Assembly (NCBI GenBank): GCA_021775555.1
Contig: JAJFHP010000041.1
Coordinates: 1-64,000 of the forward strand
Direction: 5' to 3'
Length of the DNA stretch: 64,000 nucleotides
DNA from: Hyphomicrobiales bacterium
Lineage (GTDB): Bacteria; Pseudomonadota; Alphaproteobacteria; Rhizobiales; Methyloligellaceae
Position numbers and translations under genes: made by a program
The notes under the pieces: model-generated
What the model was told of the DNA's origin: nothing
Seen by the model: only the letters and a program-made list of their open reading frames with translations
The model's database searches: none
In this document: piece after piece, positions 25,463 to 34,104 of the stretch
Position numbering within the stretch: the stretch's first letter is position 1
Layout: each line of letters starts with the position of its first letter

Positions 25463-26209
25463 TTAGATACAGCGCCCGCCATCCACTTCCATACACACGC
25501 CTGTAATGAATTCCGCATCGTCACTGCACAGAAACACCGCGGCGCGGGCGATGTCGTCCGGGCGGCTCATGCGCCCGAGCGGAATACCGGAGATGAACTG
25601 CTCGCGTAGCTCAGGCGTATCCGGCCCGCCCATGAAAGATGATAGCAGAGCCGTTTCCCCGATCACCGGATTGATGGCGCAGACGCGTATCTTGTCTGGC
25701 GCAAGCTCTACCGCCATGGATTTGGTCAGGGTAATGGCCGCCCCCTTGGTGCCGTTATACCAGGTGAGACCAGGACGTGGCCGCACGCCTGCCGTGGAGG
25801 CTATATTGAGGACCATACCTCCGCCACGTCTCCGCAGGGCGGGAATGCCATGTATCGCGCCAAGATAAATGCTTTTGACATTGGTGGCATAAACCTTGTC
25901 GAATTCATCCTCGCCAACTTCCAGAAGTGGCTTGTTCTTATGCGTTGTCCCGGCATTGTTCACCAGAATATCCAGCCCGCCATAGGACTCTTCGGCAGCC
26001 GCGACCATTGCTTTCACATCCTCACTCCGGGTGACGTCACATCGCACGAAGATGGCTTTGGGCAATGAAGCAGCGACCTCTTCTCCAGACTGCTCGGATA
26101 TATCAGCGACGATGAGGCTGGCGCCCTCATCGGCGAAGGTGCGAGCAATACCCTCGCCGAACCCGGATGCAGCTCCGGTCACGATCGCAACCTTGTCTTT
26201 GAGTCTCAC
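25463..26209 (-). CDS. Short-chain dehydrogenase/reductase
   Basis: This 248-residue SDR has TGAASGFG (nucleotide binding), NNAG, catalytic Tyr-x3-Lys in WYNGTKGAA, and DGG at the C-terminus. GTG 26209 is chosen over a GTG at 26227 because AAGGA sits 10 bases upstream and the protein then begins MRLKDKVAIVTG. It is the distal gene of a minus-strand series with pta, the cupin gene and xsc. In sulfonate pathways SDR enzymes act as sulfoacetaldehyde reductase (IsfD) or on dihydroxypropanesulfonate (HpsO/HpsP); the substrate here is inferred only from this neighbourhood. Confidence 0.85.
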   Translation of the reverse strand: MRLKDKVAIVTGAASGFGEGIARTFADEGASLIVADISEQSGEEVAASLPKAIFVRCDVTRSEDVKAMVAAAEESYGGLDILVNNAGTTHKNKPLLEVGEDEFDKVYATNVKSIYLGAIHGIPALRRRGGGMVLNIASTAGVRPRPGLTWYNGTKGAAITLTKSMAVELAPDKIRVCAINPVIGETALLSSFMGGPDTPELREQFISGIPLGRMSRPDDIARAAVFLCSDDAEFITGVCMEVDGGRCI

Positions 26210-26248
26210 GGATCTTGTTCCTTCCACGGTTATTGGGAAGAACCTGTC

Positions 26249-27178
26249 TTACGTATTTTCCTGACCCTTGGCCACGATAACAGCAAGTGCGGCCGATGCG
26301 ATCCGCGCCGATGGCGGGTCGGACCGGCTGGTGAGTAGGATCGGCACCTTGGCGCCGAGAACGATCCCTGCCGCGCAGGCGCCCATGAAATGCACCATCA
26401 TTTTGAACAGTGCATTGCCTGAGACGATATCGGGTACGATAAGGGCGTCGGCGCGCCCAGCGACCGGAAAATCAACGCCCTTGATTTTCACAGCGTGCGG
26501 GGAGACTGCAAGATCGAACGACAGAGGTCCATAGACATCTGCATCGTTGATGCCGCCCGCATTTGCCCACGCTGCAAGTTCACTTGCTGCAACGCTTGAT
26601 GGCACAGCCTCAAGTTTTTCTTCCGTTGCCGACAATATTGCGATCTGCGGCCGTTCAATATCGATCGCATTGGCGAGCGTGACGGTGTTGGCGATGATAG
26701 CCTGTGAGGTCTCATGATCGGGATGCGTGTTGAGTGCTGCATCGGAAATCAGGAGAACGCGATCACTGTCCGGCACGGTCATATGAAAGACATGGCTCAG
26801 ACGCCCGCCTGTGCGAAGTCCCGCCTCTCGCTTGAGAAGCCCGCCCATGAACACGTCCGTATGGACGTGACCCTTCATGATAGCGCCGAGCGCTCCCTTG
26901 CCAGCGGCTTCTGCGGCGAGTGCGGTTGCCGCTTTTTCTCCCTCCGCGTGCATGACATCTATCCCTGAGATATCCCAGCCCATTTCATCGCAGGCCTTCC
27001 GGATCGCGGTCTCGTCGCCGATCAGAGCAGGTTCGATAATGCTGGCGTTCGCAGCGTCGCGCGCACTCTCCAGCACAACGGATGAGACCGCATTTACGAT
27101 TCCCGTCCTGAGCGGTGGTGAACCGGCGGCTTTTTCCAGCAGTCCCGGAGGGCAAATCACGGGTGTCGAGCTGAGCAT
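26249..27178 (-). CDS. pta: Phosphate acetyltransferase-type enzyme (Pta), sulfonate-linked
   Basis: This 309-residue phosphate acetyl/butyryltransferase-family protein shows GAIMKGHVHTDVFMGG and SDAALNTHPDHETSQAIIANTV, the phosphotransacylase core, and PVAGRADALIVPDIVSGNALFKM. Acetyl phosphate from Xsc would be converted to acetyl-CoA. Pta genes beside xsc are a recurrent arrangement in taurine, isethionate and sulfoacetate degraders. GGAGAGG precedes ATG 27178. It follows the cupin gene and xsc in one operon. Confidence 0.88.
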   Translation of the reverse strand: MLSSTPVICPPGLLEKAAGSPPLRTGIVNAVSSVVLESARDAANASIIEPALIGDETAIRKACDEMGWDISGIDVMHAEGEKAATALAAEAAGKGALGAIMKGHVHTDVFMGGLLKREAGLRTGGRLSHVFHMTVPDSDRVLLISDAALNTHPDHETSQAIIANTVTLANAIDIERPQIAILSATEEKLEAVPSSVAASELAAWANAGGINDADVYGPLSFDLAVSPHAVKIKGVDFPVAGRADALIVPDIVSGNALFKMMVHFMGACAAGIVLGAKVPILLTSRSDPPSARIASAALAVIVAKGQENT

Positions 27179-27224
27179 GGCCTCTCCAGGGTGTTGATAC
27201 GTCAGTCCGGTGCGCGGGCGATAT

Positions 27225-27518
27225 TCACTTCATTTCGATTTCGATGAAAGCGTATTCGAAGTCATTGGTGATAATCACGTCATGCTCGACGCCCATCTCG
27301 CGAAAATACGGAACGCCGACCTTGAGCTTGGCCGTATCTTCCCTGCCATCCTCGGTCACCAGGGTCAGATCACCGTCAAGGAGGGACACCACCACATAAT
27401 CATATTCGTGGCGGTGCCATCCCGTTGCAGCCCCCGGCGCAAAGTGCCATTCCGTGACCCTTGTTCGTTCGTTGTCGACGAACACGTTTGATCGCGCCCG
27501 TCGGTTGTCATTTGCCAA
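27225..27518 (-). CDS. Small cupin protein between xsc and pta
   Basis: This 97-residue single cupin domain has WHFAPGAATGWHRHEYDYVVV (metal-binding HxH...E region) and GVPYFREMGVEHDVIIT, containing the second-motif histidine. The only plausible start is TTG 27518, with GGGGAG very close upstream, so the exact start is uncertain. It could be a metal-binding enzyme or a sensor of a sulfonate intermediate. It lies 52 bp after xsc and 46 bp before pta in the same direction, so co-expression is likely. Confidence 0.75.
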   Translation of the reverse strand: MANDNRRARSNVFVDNERTRVTEWHFAPGAATGWHRHEYDYVVVSLLDGDLTLVTEDGREDTAKLKVGVPYFREMGVEHDVIITNDFEYAFIEIEMK

Positions 27519-27570
27519 CTCTCCCCACAGATGAGTAAAGGCGAGCTTTTATGTTCACGCGGCCTTCCGG

Positions 27571-29349
27571 CTAGGCGCCCTGTTGGGGGCGCATATCCTT
27601 GGGATCAATCCCGGCAACTTCCACGGGTGTTTTCATAGCATCGCGGCGGAAAGGTTCTCCCAACTCCTGGTTGAGAATGACCTCGATGAATGTGGTCACA
27701 CCCTTTTCCTGGGCCTTGCAGGCATCTTTGAGCGCCTCGGTAAGATCCTCTTGCGTCTTCACCGTCACGCCTTTCAGGCCACAACCTTCCGCTACTCTGG
27801 CGTAACTCAGATGCGGGTCCAGCTCGGTGCCGACGAAATTGTCATGATACCAAAGCGTCGTGTTCCGCTTTTCCGCACCCCACTGGTAGTTGCGGAAGAT
27901 GACCATGGTGACAGCCGGCCATTCCTCACGCCCAATCGAGCTCATCTCGTTCATGGAGATACCGAATGCGCCATCACCGGCAAAACCAACCACCGGCACG
28001 TCGGGGCAACCGATCTTCGCGCCAATAATTGACGGGAAGCCATAGCCGCACGGGCCGAACAGACCTGGTGCCAGATATTTGCGCCCTTGCTCGAATGAGG
28101 GATAGGCATTGCCAATGGCGCAATTGTTGCCGATGTCACTGGAAATGATGGCGTTTTTCGGCAGGCCCGCCTGGATGGCGCGCCAGGCCTGGCGCGGCGA
28201 CATACGGTCCGGATCCTTATCACGGCTTCGTTGATTCCAGGTTGTACCAGGATCATCATCCTCGTGATCCATACTTGTCAGCTCCTGCAGCCAGGCGGAT
28301 TTGGTCTGATGAATAAGGTCTTCCCGCTCCTTGCGTCCGGCATCGCCAGCGCCTGAGGAGAGCTGCGCCAGAATTTGTTCGGCGACCATCTTCGCATCGC
28401 CCTCGATGCCAACCGTGACCTTCTTGGTCAACCCGATGCGGTCGGCATTGATGTCGACCTGAATGATCTTCGCATCCTTGGGCCAATAGTCGATGCCGTA
28501 ACCCGGCAGGGTGGAAAAAGGATTGAGACGATTGCCCAGTGCCAGAACAACGTCAGCCTTTGAAATCAGTTCCATGCCCGCCTTGGACCCATTGTAGCCC
28601 AGCGGCCCGCAGGCCAGGGGATGACTGCCGGGAAACGCATCATTGTGCTGGTAATTGCAGCACACCGGGGCGCTCAAGCGTTCGGCCAGTGCCTTGGAGG
28701 CTTCAATGGCGCCACCGATAACAACACCGGCCCCATTCAGGATCACCGGGAATTTTGCATCCGACAGAAGTTTTGCCGCTTCCGCGATTGCCTTCGGACC
28801 GCCAGCGGGACGCTCAAAGCGCAATATCTGAGGCAATTCAACATCAATGACCTGTGTCCAGAAATCACGCGGGATATTTATCTGGGCAGGTGCGGAGCCG
28901 CGCCAGGCCTTGGCAATTACACGGTTCAGGACTTCAGGTATGCGATCGGCATGACGGACCTCTTCCTGGTAGCACACCATTTCCTCGAACATCGCCATCT
29001 GTTCCACTTCCTGGAAACCGCCCTGTCCGATGGTCTTGTTTGCAGCCTGTGGGGTCACAAGCAGCATCGGTGTGTGATTCCAGTAGGCTGTCTTTATAGC
29101 GGTCACGAACCCGGTCACGCCCGGTCCGTTCTGGGCAATCGCCATGCCCATCTTGCCGGTTGTGCGGGTAAAGCCATCGCAGATCAGGCCCCCGTTGGTT
29201 TCATGCGCCACGTCCCAAAATGTGATTCCGGCTCGCGGAAAATAATCCGAGATTGGCATGAAGGCAGAGCCGATGATGCCAAAGGCATGCTCAATGCCGT
29301 GCATCTGCAGCACCTTTACGAAAGCTTCTTCCGTGGTCATTTTGGTCAT
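27571..29349 (-). CDS. xsc: Sulfoacetaldehyde acetyltransferase Xsc
   Basis: This 592-residue ThDP enzyme cleaves sulfoacetaldehyde with phosphate to acetyl phosphate and sulfite, the desulfonation step of taurine, isethionate and sulfoacetate breakdown. The N-terminus MTTEEAFVKVLQMHGIEHAFG, and TPQAANKTIGQGGFQEVEQM plus GPAQINIP-type segments, match known Xsc closely, not acetolactate synthase. The ThDP/Mg motif is GDGAFG...NYQW. AGAGGG lies upstream of ATG 29349 (an alternative ATG is three codons later). Two regulator-like boxes lie 60-90 bp upstream. The operon continues with the cupin gene, pta and the SDR. Confidence 0.95.
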   Translation of the reverse strand: MTKMTTEEAFVKVLQMHGIEHAFGIIGSAFMPISDYFPRAGITFWDVAHETNGGLICDGFTRTTGKMGMAIAQNGPGVTGFVTAIKTAYWNHTPMLLVTPQAANKTIGQGGFQEVEQMAMFEEMVCYQEEVRHADRIPEVLNRVIAKAWRGSAPAQINIPRDFWTQVIDVELPQILRFERPAGGPKAIAEAAKLLSDAKFPVILNGAGVVIGGAIEASKALAERLSAPVCCNYQHNDAFPGSHPLACGPLGYNGSKAGMELISKADVVLALGNRLNPFSTLPGYGIDYWPKDAKIIQVDINADRIGLTKKVTVGIEGDAKMVAEQILAQLSSGAGDAGRKEREDLIHQTKSAWLQELTSMDHEDDDPGTTWNQRSRDKDPDRMSPRQAWRAIQAGLPKNAIISSDIGNNCAIGNAYPSFEQGRKYLAPGLFGPCGYGFPSIIGAKIGCPDVPVVGFAGDGAFGISMNEMSSIGREEWPAVTMVIFRNYQWGAEKRNTTLWYHDNFVGTELDPHLSYARVAEGCGLKGVTVKTQEDLTEALKDACKAQEKGVTTFIEVILNQELGEPFRRDAMKTPVEVAGIDPKDMRPQQGA

Positions 29350-29409
29350 AGCACCCTCTCTAAACTGTCGTCCTCAGCAACAATAAACACATCTGCCGTC
29401 CCGCAATGC

Positions 29410-29424
29410 GAGACGTTTCGTCTC
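29410..29424. promoter_or_regulatory. Palindromic box upstream of xsc (putative IclR operator 1)
   Basis: GAGACG-TTT-CGTCTC is a perfect 6+3+6 palindrome located 60 bp upstream of the xsc start. The same box, with AAA in the centre, sits 59 bp upstream of the divergent sauS-like gene. This points to a shared operator for the IclR-family regulator encoded between them. Confidence 0.7.
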
Positions 29425-29431
29425 GTTATAA

Positions 29432-29446
29432 GAGACGTTCCGGAGT
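29432..29446. promoter_or_regulatory. Degenerate second box near xsc
   Basis: GAGACG-TTC-CGGAGT starts exactly 22 bp after the first box, about two helical turns, keeping the left arm and losing most of the right. It could support cooperative binding with the perfect box. Confidence 0.45.
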
Positions 29447-29538
29447 GGTGTCAATCTGAGTCTTGACCGAGGCGTATCGCACACCGGACTCCATGAACAA
29501 CAATCCGTTCTCTGTCAAAATGATGGCAGGGAAAGGCG

Positions 29539-30324
29539 CTAACCCGTCATGTCCCAGATTTCAGCAAGACGTGTAGCGCCATTTTGAAGTTTGCGGGCAT
29601 ATTCAGGAGCTTCCTCGAGTGAAACACGCTGGATTGGCGCGTGCATGGCAAGCGCCGCCAGGGGGAATCCGTCTGCCGCAAGGATTGGCACGCCAATGCC
29701 AATAATTCCATCGGCATACTCCTGCAAAGCCGTTGCATAGCCTTGATTTCTGATTTTCTCAATTTCAGCCAGCAGCACCTCCCGGTCGGTGATGGTATGC
29801 TTCGTAAAGGATTCAAGATTCATGGTTTTGATCAACTGTTTCAAAACCGCATCAGACAGAAACGCGAGCATCACCTTCCCACCAGAGGTGACATGGGCCG
29901 GCAGAAGACTTCCGGTTTCCAGATAAATACGAGGAGTACGCGATGTTTCGACACGCTCGAGATAAACAAAGTTCCGGCCCTCCAGAACGCCTACATTGCA
30001 GGTCTCGCCGACCTCATCGACAATTTTCTGCATTGTTGCCCGGATAGGAGCGCCATTGTTCGTAGACTGCATGGCATCAAGTGCCAGCTTTGAAAATCTT
30101 GGGCCAATGGCAAATCGATCCCGACTGGGATCGCGCACAATGAGACTATTCTCCTCCAGCTGCTGAACAACTCTGTGGACGGTTTGCTTTGACATCCCCA
30201 GTCGATCTGCCATGTCCGACAGACCCACCGCCTGTGGTTGATAGATGATCGCTTCCAGTACGCGCAGCGCCTTCTCCAGGGCAGAACCCGTGCTTTTCTT
30301 CTTTTTATTATTATTTCTCTGCAT
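29539..30324 (-). CDS. IclR-family transcriptional regulator of the sulfonate genes
   Basis: This 261-residue regulator has an N-terminal winged helix (ALEKALRVLEAI, LSDMADRLGMSKQTVHRVVQQLEE) and a C-terminal IclR effector domain (GETCNVGVLEGRNFVYLERVE, AHVTSGGKVMLA, YADGIIGIGVPILAADG). A lysine-rich stretch follows the start. ATG 30324 is preferred over an in-frame TTG at 30366 because G-rich sequence (GGGGGG) lies just upstream. It stands between xsc and the divergent sauS arm and is the obvious candidate for binding the GAGACG boxes. The effector could be sulfoacetate, sulfoacetaldehyde or a CoA ester. Confidence 0.9.
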   Translation of the reverse strand: MQRNNNKKKKSTGSALEKALRVLEAIIYQPQAVGLSDMADRLGMSKQTVHRVVQQLEENSLIVRDPSRDRFAIGPRFSKLALDAMQSTNNGAPIRATMQKIVDEVGETCNVGVLEGRNFVYLERVETSRTPRIYLETGSLLPAHVTSGGKVMLAFLSDAVLKQLIKTMNLESFTKHTITDREVLLAEIEKIRNQGYATALQEYADGIIGIGVPILAADGFPLAALAMHAPIQRVSLEEAPEYARKLQNGATRLAEIWDMTG

Positions 30325-30676
30325 TTTTCTGCCCCCCCGGACTGAAGAATTTTGGCGATACTGCAAACAATCGGATTGTTTTGATTCTTTGAATTGGAAG
30401 ATTTATTACATTTATTCTAAAGAAATTCCTCTACTTGAACTACACACGTGAACATCTCTGATCTACGCCGGAACAAAACCATCCACGCCTTTTGGAAATC
30501 CACACTATGGTGTGTGTTAGAAACCGCATCACCAGCAATACTGCGGGTTGATCGGCAAGACAGAATATCAGATTGACAGAAGTTGGCATCGTTTCTTAAA
30601 ATGAGACGAAACGTCTTGTCTGGTGGAATGCTGAAATTGGGCTTGCCGTCAAGGCCATCGGGACAAGGGGGATATC
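30325..30676. other. 352-bp iclR-sauS intergenic region
   Basis: It is AT-rich near iclR and holds the divergent promoters. I see one clear regulator-like palindrome (30603-30617) and a short dyad CACAC-TATG-GTGTG (30501-30514). No gene or RNA is apparent. Confidence 0.6.
30603..30617. promoter_or_regulatory. Palindromic box upstream of sauS (putative IclR operator 2)
   Basis: GAGACG-AAA-CGTCTT is the reverse complement of the xsc box apart from the last base, and lies 59 bp before ATG 30677. Same distance and sequence on both arms strongly suggest co-regulation. Confidence 0.7.
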
Positions 30677-32077
30677 ATGACCAATATGATCCCAAATGAA
30701 ATATCCGGACTAATCAGGCGCGCACGTGCGGCGATGGAACAAACCGCCAACGTCTCTCAGGCTCGGCTGGATGAATTCGTAACGGCGCTTGCCTGGTCAC
30801 TTTACAAACCGGAAACCGCCAAGACGCTTGCGGAACATGCCGTAGAGATCACTGGCCTGGGAACGGTTGACAGCAAGATCATCAAGAACCAGCGCAAGAC
30901 CTTCGGAACGCTGCGAGATCTCATGCGGGTCAAATCCACCGGCATTATTGAAGAGATCCCTGAGAAGGGGCTGGTTAAATACGCCAAGCCGGTGGGCGTG
31001 GTTGCTGCCGTCTGCCCTTCTACAAATCCATCTGCCACACCCGTAAACAAGGCAATGATGGCAATCAAGGGCGGCAACGCCGTTGTCATCGCCCCCTCTC
31101 CGCTTGCATGGCCAGTTACCAATGCAACCGTTGAGGCCATGCGCGCGGAACTGGGGAAAATTGGTGCTCCGGAGGATCTGGTCCAAATTCTGCCCCAGCC
31201 TGTATCGCGCGAAGCAACCACGGCATTAATGAGCGCGTGCGACCTTGTGATCGTTACCGGAAGCCAGAATAATGTGCGCCGCGCTTATTCCAGCGGCAAG
31301 CCCGCAATCGGCGTTGGTGCGGGCAATGTGCCGGTCATCATCGATGCATCAGCCGATCTCGACGACGCAGCGGAAAAAATCTGCGCCTCGAAAATTTTCG
31401 ACAATTCCACGTCCTGCTCATCTGAGAATTCTCTTATTATTCCTGACGAGATTTACGACGATGCCATCGCCGCGCTGAAACGTGCCGGTGGCTACATGGC
31501 AAGCGCTGATGAAGGCAGGAAAATCGTCTCGCTGCTGTGGCAGGACAGCAAGCTCAATCGCAATATCATCGCCAAGGACGCCACCATTCTGGCAGACATA
31601 TTCGAGCTTGACGGCGATGCCAAATCGGCAAAATTTTTTATGGTTGAGGAAACCGGTATTGGGGATGATTACCCGCTGTCAGATGAAAAGCTCTCGCTGG
31701 TTCTCACCATCTATAGGGCAAAGGATTTCGCCGGAGCCAAGCGCATCGGCGCGGAAATTCTAGAGCATCTGGGCAAGGGTCATTCCATTGGCATCCATAC
31801 CCATGACATGGATCATGCCCGTGAACTGGCCGAAGACATCGACGTGGTGCGGGTGCTGGTCAACCAGGCCCACACATTTGGAAATGGTGGAGGATTTAAT
31901 AATGGTCTTCCCTTTACGTTATCCATGGGCTGCGGGACGTGGCAGGGGAATTCCATCACCGATAATCTGAACTACACCTGCTTTCTCAACATCACCCACC
32001 TGGTGACAACGATCCCGGAGGACAAGCCAGAAGAAGAGGAGTTGTTCGGCGGGCACTGGGAGAAGTACGGGAAATAA
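30677..32077 (+). CDS. sauS: CoA-acylating aldehyde dehydrogenase, probable sulfoacetaldehyde dehydrogenase SauS
   Basis: This 466-residue enzyme of the CoA-acylating aldehyde dehydrogenase group has the catalytic Cys247 in FDNSTSCSSENSLI and the N-terminal VGVVAAVCPSTNPSATP. It would reduce sulfoacetyl-CoA to sulfoacetaldehyde, feeding Xsc, or work in reverse. SauS in Cupriavidus necator is the family precedent. Its place here is supported by the identical operator box and the divergent xsc operon. GGGGGAT precedes ATG 30677. It is followed by two CoA-ligase genes. Other acyl-CoA/aldehyde pairs (succinate semialdehyde, acetaldehyde) are alternative substrates. Confidence 0.82.
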   Translation: MTNMIPNEISGLIRRARAAMEQTANVSQARLDEFVTALAWSLYKPETAKTLAEHAVEITGLGTVDSKIIKNQRKTFGTLRDLMRVKSTGIIEEIPEKGLVKYAKPVGVVAAVCPSTNPSATPVNKAMMAIKGGNAVVIAPSPLAWPVTNATVEAMRAELGKIGAPEDLVQILPQPVSREATTALMSACDLVIVTGSQNNVRRAYSSGKPAIGVGAGNVPVIIDASADLDDAAEKICASKIFDNSTSCSSENSLIIPDEIYDDAIAALKRAGGYMASADEGRKIVSLLWQDSKLNRNIIAKDATILADIFELDGDAKSAKFFMVEETGIGDDYPLSDEKLSLVLTIYRAKDFAGAKRIGAEILEHLGKGHSIGIHTHDMDHARELAEDIDVVRVLVNQAHTFGNGGGFNNGLPFTLSMGCGTWQGNSITDNLNYTCFLNITHLVTTIPEDKPEEEELFGGHWEKYGK

Positions 32078-32107
32078 AAATAGCGACTCAAACGCTAGGG
32101 AGAAATC

Positions 32108-33229
32108 ATGAATTTCGAGGAACATGCGGCGAAACCATTACTTAAAGCAGCAGGCATTGTCGTGCCCGATGGCGGTCTTGCAATAAGCGCAGACGAGGCA
32201 GCGAGCCTGGCCGGGAAGATCGGCCCTTGCGTGATCAAGGCGCAGGTTCCAACGGGCAAACGCGGTAAGGCTGGCGGCATCGCGCTGGCTGCAACACCGG
32301 ATGAGGCCCGCGCAGAAGCGGCGCGCATTTTACAGCTAGAGATTGCAGGTTTTCCGGTAAATTCGGTCCTTGTCGAACAACAGGTTCCCATCAAAAAAGA
32401 ATTCTATGCCGCCGTGCTGAACGACTCCGACACCAAGGGCCCACTGCTGCTGTTCTCGGCTGAAGGTGGCATGGACATTGAGGAGATAGCGGAAAAGCAT
32501 CCCGATGCCCTGGTGCGCCTGCCCATCGATATCCGTGAAGGCCTGAACAGAAAAGCCATTGAGTCCGCACTACCGCCCATTGATGGTGTGAACCGCGAGG
32601 CCCTCGTCGATACCCTCGAAAAACTCTACGAGGCCTATATCCGGAACGACGCAGAGCTCATGGAAATCAACCCGCTGGTAACGACGCAGGATGGCCGCGT
32701 CATCGCGCTTGACTGTAAATTTTCACTCGATGACTCCGCCATCCGGCGGCATGAGGAACTGGCCAGATCCGGCGCACCCGACAAGCTTACCGAGCTGGAG
32801 CAACGCGGCCAGGATATCGGCTTCAAATATATTGAGCTGGAAGGCAGTGTCGGCGTGCTCTCCAACGGCGCCGGGCTGACCATGACCACCATGGACGCCA
32901 TCTCGCATTATGGAGGGGAACCGGCAAACTTTCTCGAGATTGGCGGCAATGCCTTCGTACTCGGCAAGCAGGCTCTGGAAGTCGTCCTCGGCAATCCCCG
33001 CGTCAAATCGCTTCTGATAAATTTCTGCGGCGCCATCGCCCGCACTGATGTCATGACCGGCGGCGTGCTGGAAGCATGGGACGATGTGGACCCGCAAGTG
33101 CCCGTCTTCTGGTCCATCAGCGGCACTGGTGAAGACGAGGCTAAAGCGATGTTGAAGGAAAAACTGGGCACCGCTCCTTACCCGACCATGGACGAGGCGG
33201 TGAAGGCCGCCGTGGAGGCTGTACAATGA
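32108..33229 (+). CDS. ADP-forming acyl-CoA ligase beta subunit (SucC-like, sulfoacetate ligase candidate)
   Basis: This 373-residue SucC-family protein has an ATP-grasp domain (about 1-230, with VIKAQVPTGKRGKAGGI and LMEINPLV) and the flavodoxin-like ligase domain GVLSNGAGLTMTTMD and FLEIGGNA. Together with the next gene it forms a two-subunit ADP-forming acid-CoA ligase. Next to sauS and xsc, the likely substrate is sulfoacetate, replacing the AMP-forming ligase (SauT) known in Cupriavidus. GGGAGA precedes the ATG, and the stop overlaps the alpha subunit by 4 bp (ATGA). Succinate or malate ligase activity is possible. Confidence 0.8.
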   Translation: MNFEEHAAKPLLKAAGIVVPDGGLAISADEAASLAGKIGPCVIKAQVPTGKRGKAGGIALAATPDEARAEAARILQLEIAGFPVNSVLVEQQVPIKKEFYAAVLNDSDTKGPLLLFSAEGGMDIEEIAEKHPDALVRLPIDIREGLNRKAIESALPPIDGVNREALVDTLEKLYEAYIRNDAELMEINPLVTTQDGRVIALDCKFSLDDSAIRRHEELARSGAPDKLTELEQRGQDIGFKYIELEGSVGVLSNGAGLTMTTMDAISHYGGEPANFLEIGGNAFVLGKQALEVVLGNPRVKSLLINFCGAIARTDVMTGGVLEAWDDVDPQVPVFWSISGTGEDEAKAMLKEKLGTAPYPTMDEAVKAAVEAVQ

Positions 33230-34104
33230 TCGTTCATGGCAATGAGAGCGTGTTGGTACAGGGCATAACGGGCACCCAGGCGACCTTCTGGTCGGAGCGC
33301 ATGAAGGAATATGGTACCCAAGTTATCGGTGGCGTGAACCCGAAAAAGGCAGGTACGCAGCATCTCGATCTGCCCGTCTGGGGCTCGGCTGAAGATGCAG
33401 CCAAGGATCAGGAAGCTGTAATCGACTGCTCATGCGTGATCGTACCGCCCCCGGGGGTAAAATCTTCCGTGCTGGATGCGCTCGATGCGGGTATCAAAAA
33501 GCTCGTCATCCTGACCGAGCATGTGCCGGTCCATGACGTGATGTATTTTCTCGCCGCCGCGCGCGAGGCAGGCGCCTCTGTTATCGGTCCGAACACTGCC
33601 GGGATCGTGACACCGGGTGAATGCTTTGTCGGCTTTATGCCGGCCTTTAACGAGCGCGTCTTCAAGCCGGGCAGCATCGGCGTCATTTCGCGGTCAGGGT
33701 CTCTGGGCACTCTGGTGTGCCTCGACATGGTTCAGGCAGGCTTCGGCATCTCCGCCTTTATCGGCATTGGTGGCGATCCGGTCATCGGCACCACCACGCG
33801 CGATGCATTGCAGTGTCTGGATGAAGACCCCAAAACGCAGGCGGTTGCGCTTGTTGGTGAAATCGGCGGCGGCATGGAAGAGGAAGCGGCCGAGTATGCA
33901 AAGGGCATGAACAAGCCGATCGTTTCTTTCATGGCCGGAGCAGCTTCGCCTCCGGGCAAGAAAATGGGGCACGCGGGCGCAATCGTCATGGGCGACAAAG
34001 GGTCCTATGCCGGCAAGAAGAAAGCACTCGAGGCAGCCGGCGTCAGCGTTCTCCCCACTCCATCCATGCTACCCGGAGCGCTGAAAGAACTGTTGCCTGC
34101 TTAG
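33226..34104 (+). CDS. ADP-forming acyl-CoA ligase alpha subunit (SucD-like)
   Basis: This 292-residue SucD-family protein has the CoA-binding N-domain (VQGITGTQATFWSERM) and the phospho-histidine loop KKMGHAGAIV, whose His carries phosphate in the ADP-forming mechanism. GEIGGGMEEEAAEYAK is the partner contact region. The start overlaps the beta-subunit stop by 4 bp, so the two are coupled. The stop overlaps the convergent MFS gene by 4 bp. Substrate inference rests on the sauS/xsc neighbours, not on residues I can read. Confidence 0.82.
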   Translation: MIVHGNESVLVQGITGTQATFWSERMKEYGTQVIGGVNPKKAGTQHLDLPVWGSAEDAAKDQEAVIDCSCVIVPPPGVKSSVLDALDAGIKKLVILTEHVPVHDVMYFLAAAREAGASVIGPNTAGIVTPGECFVGFMPAFNERVFKPGSIGVISRSGSLGTLVCLDMVQAGFGISAFIGIGGDPVIGTTTRDALQCLDEDPKTQAVALVGEIGGGMEEEAAEYAKGMNKPIVSFMAGAASPPGKKMGHAGAIVMGDKGSYAGKKKALEAAGVSVLPTPSMLPGALKELLPA

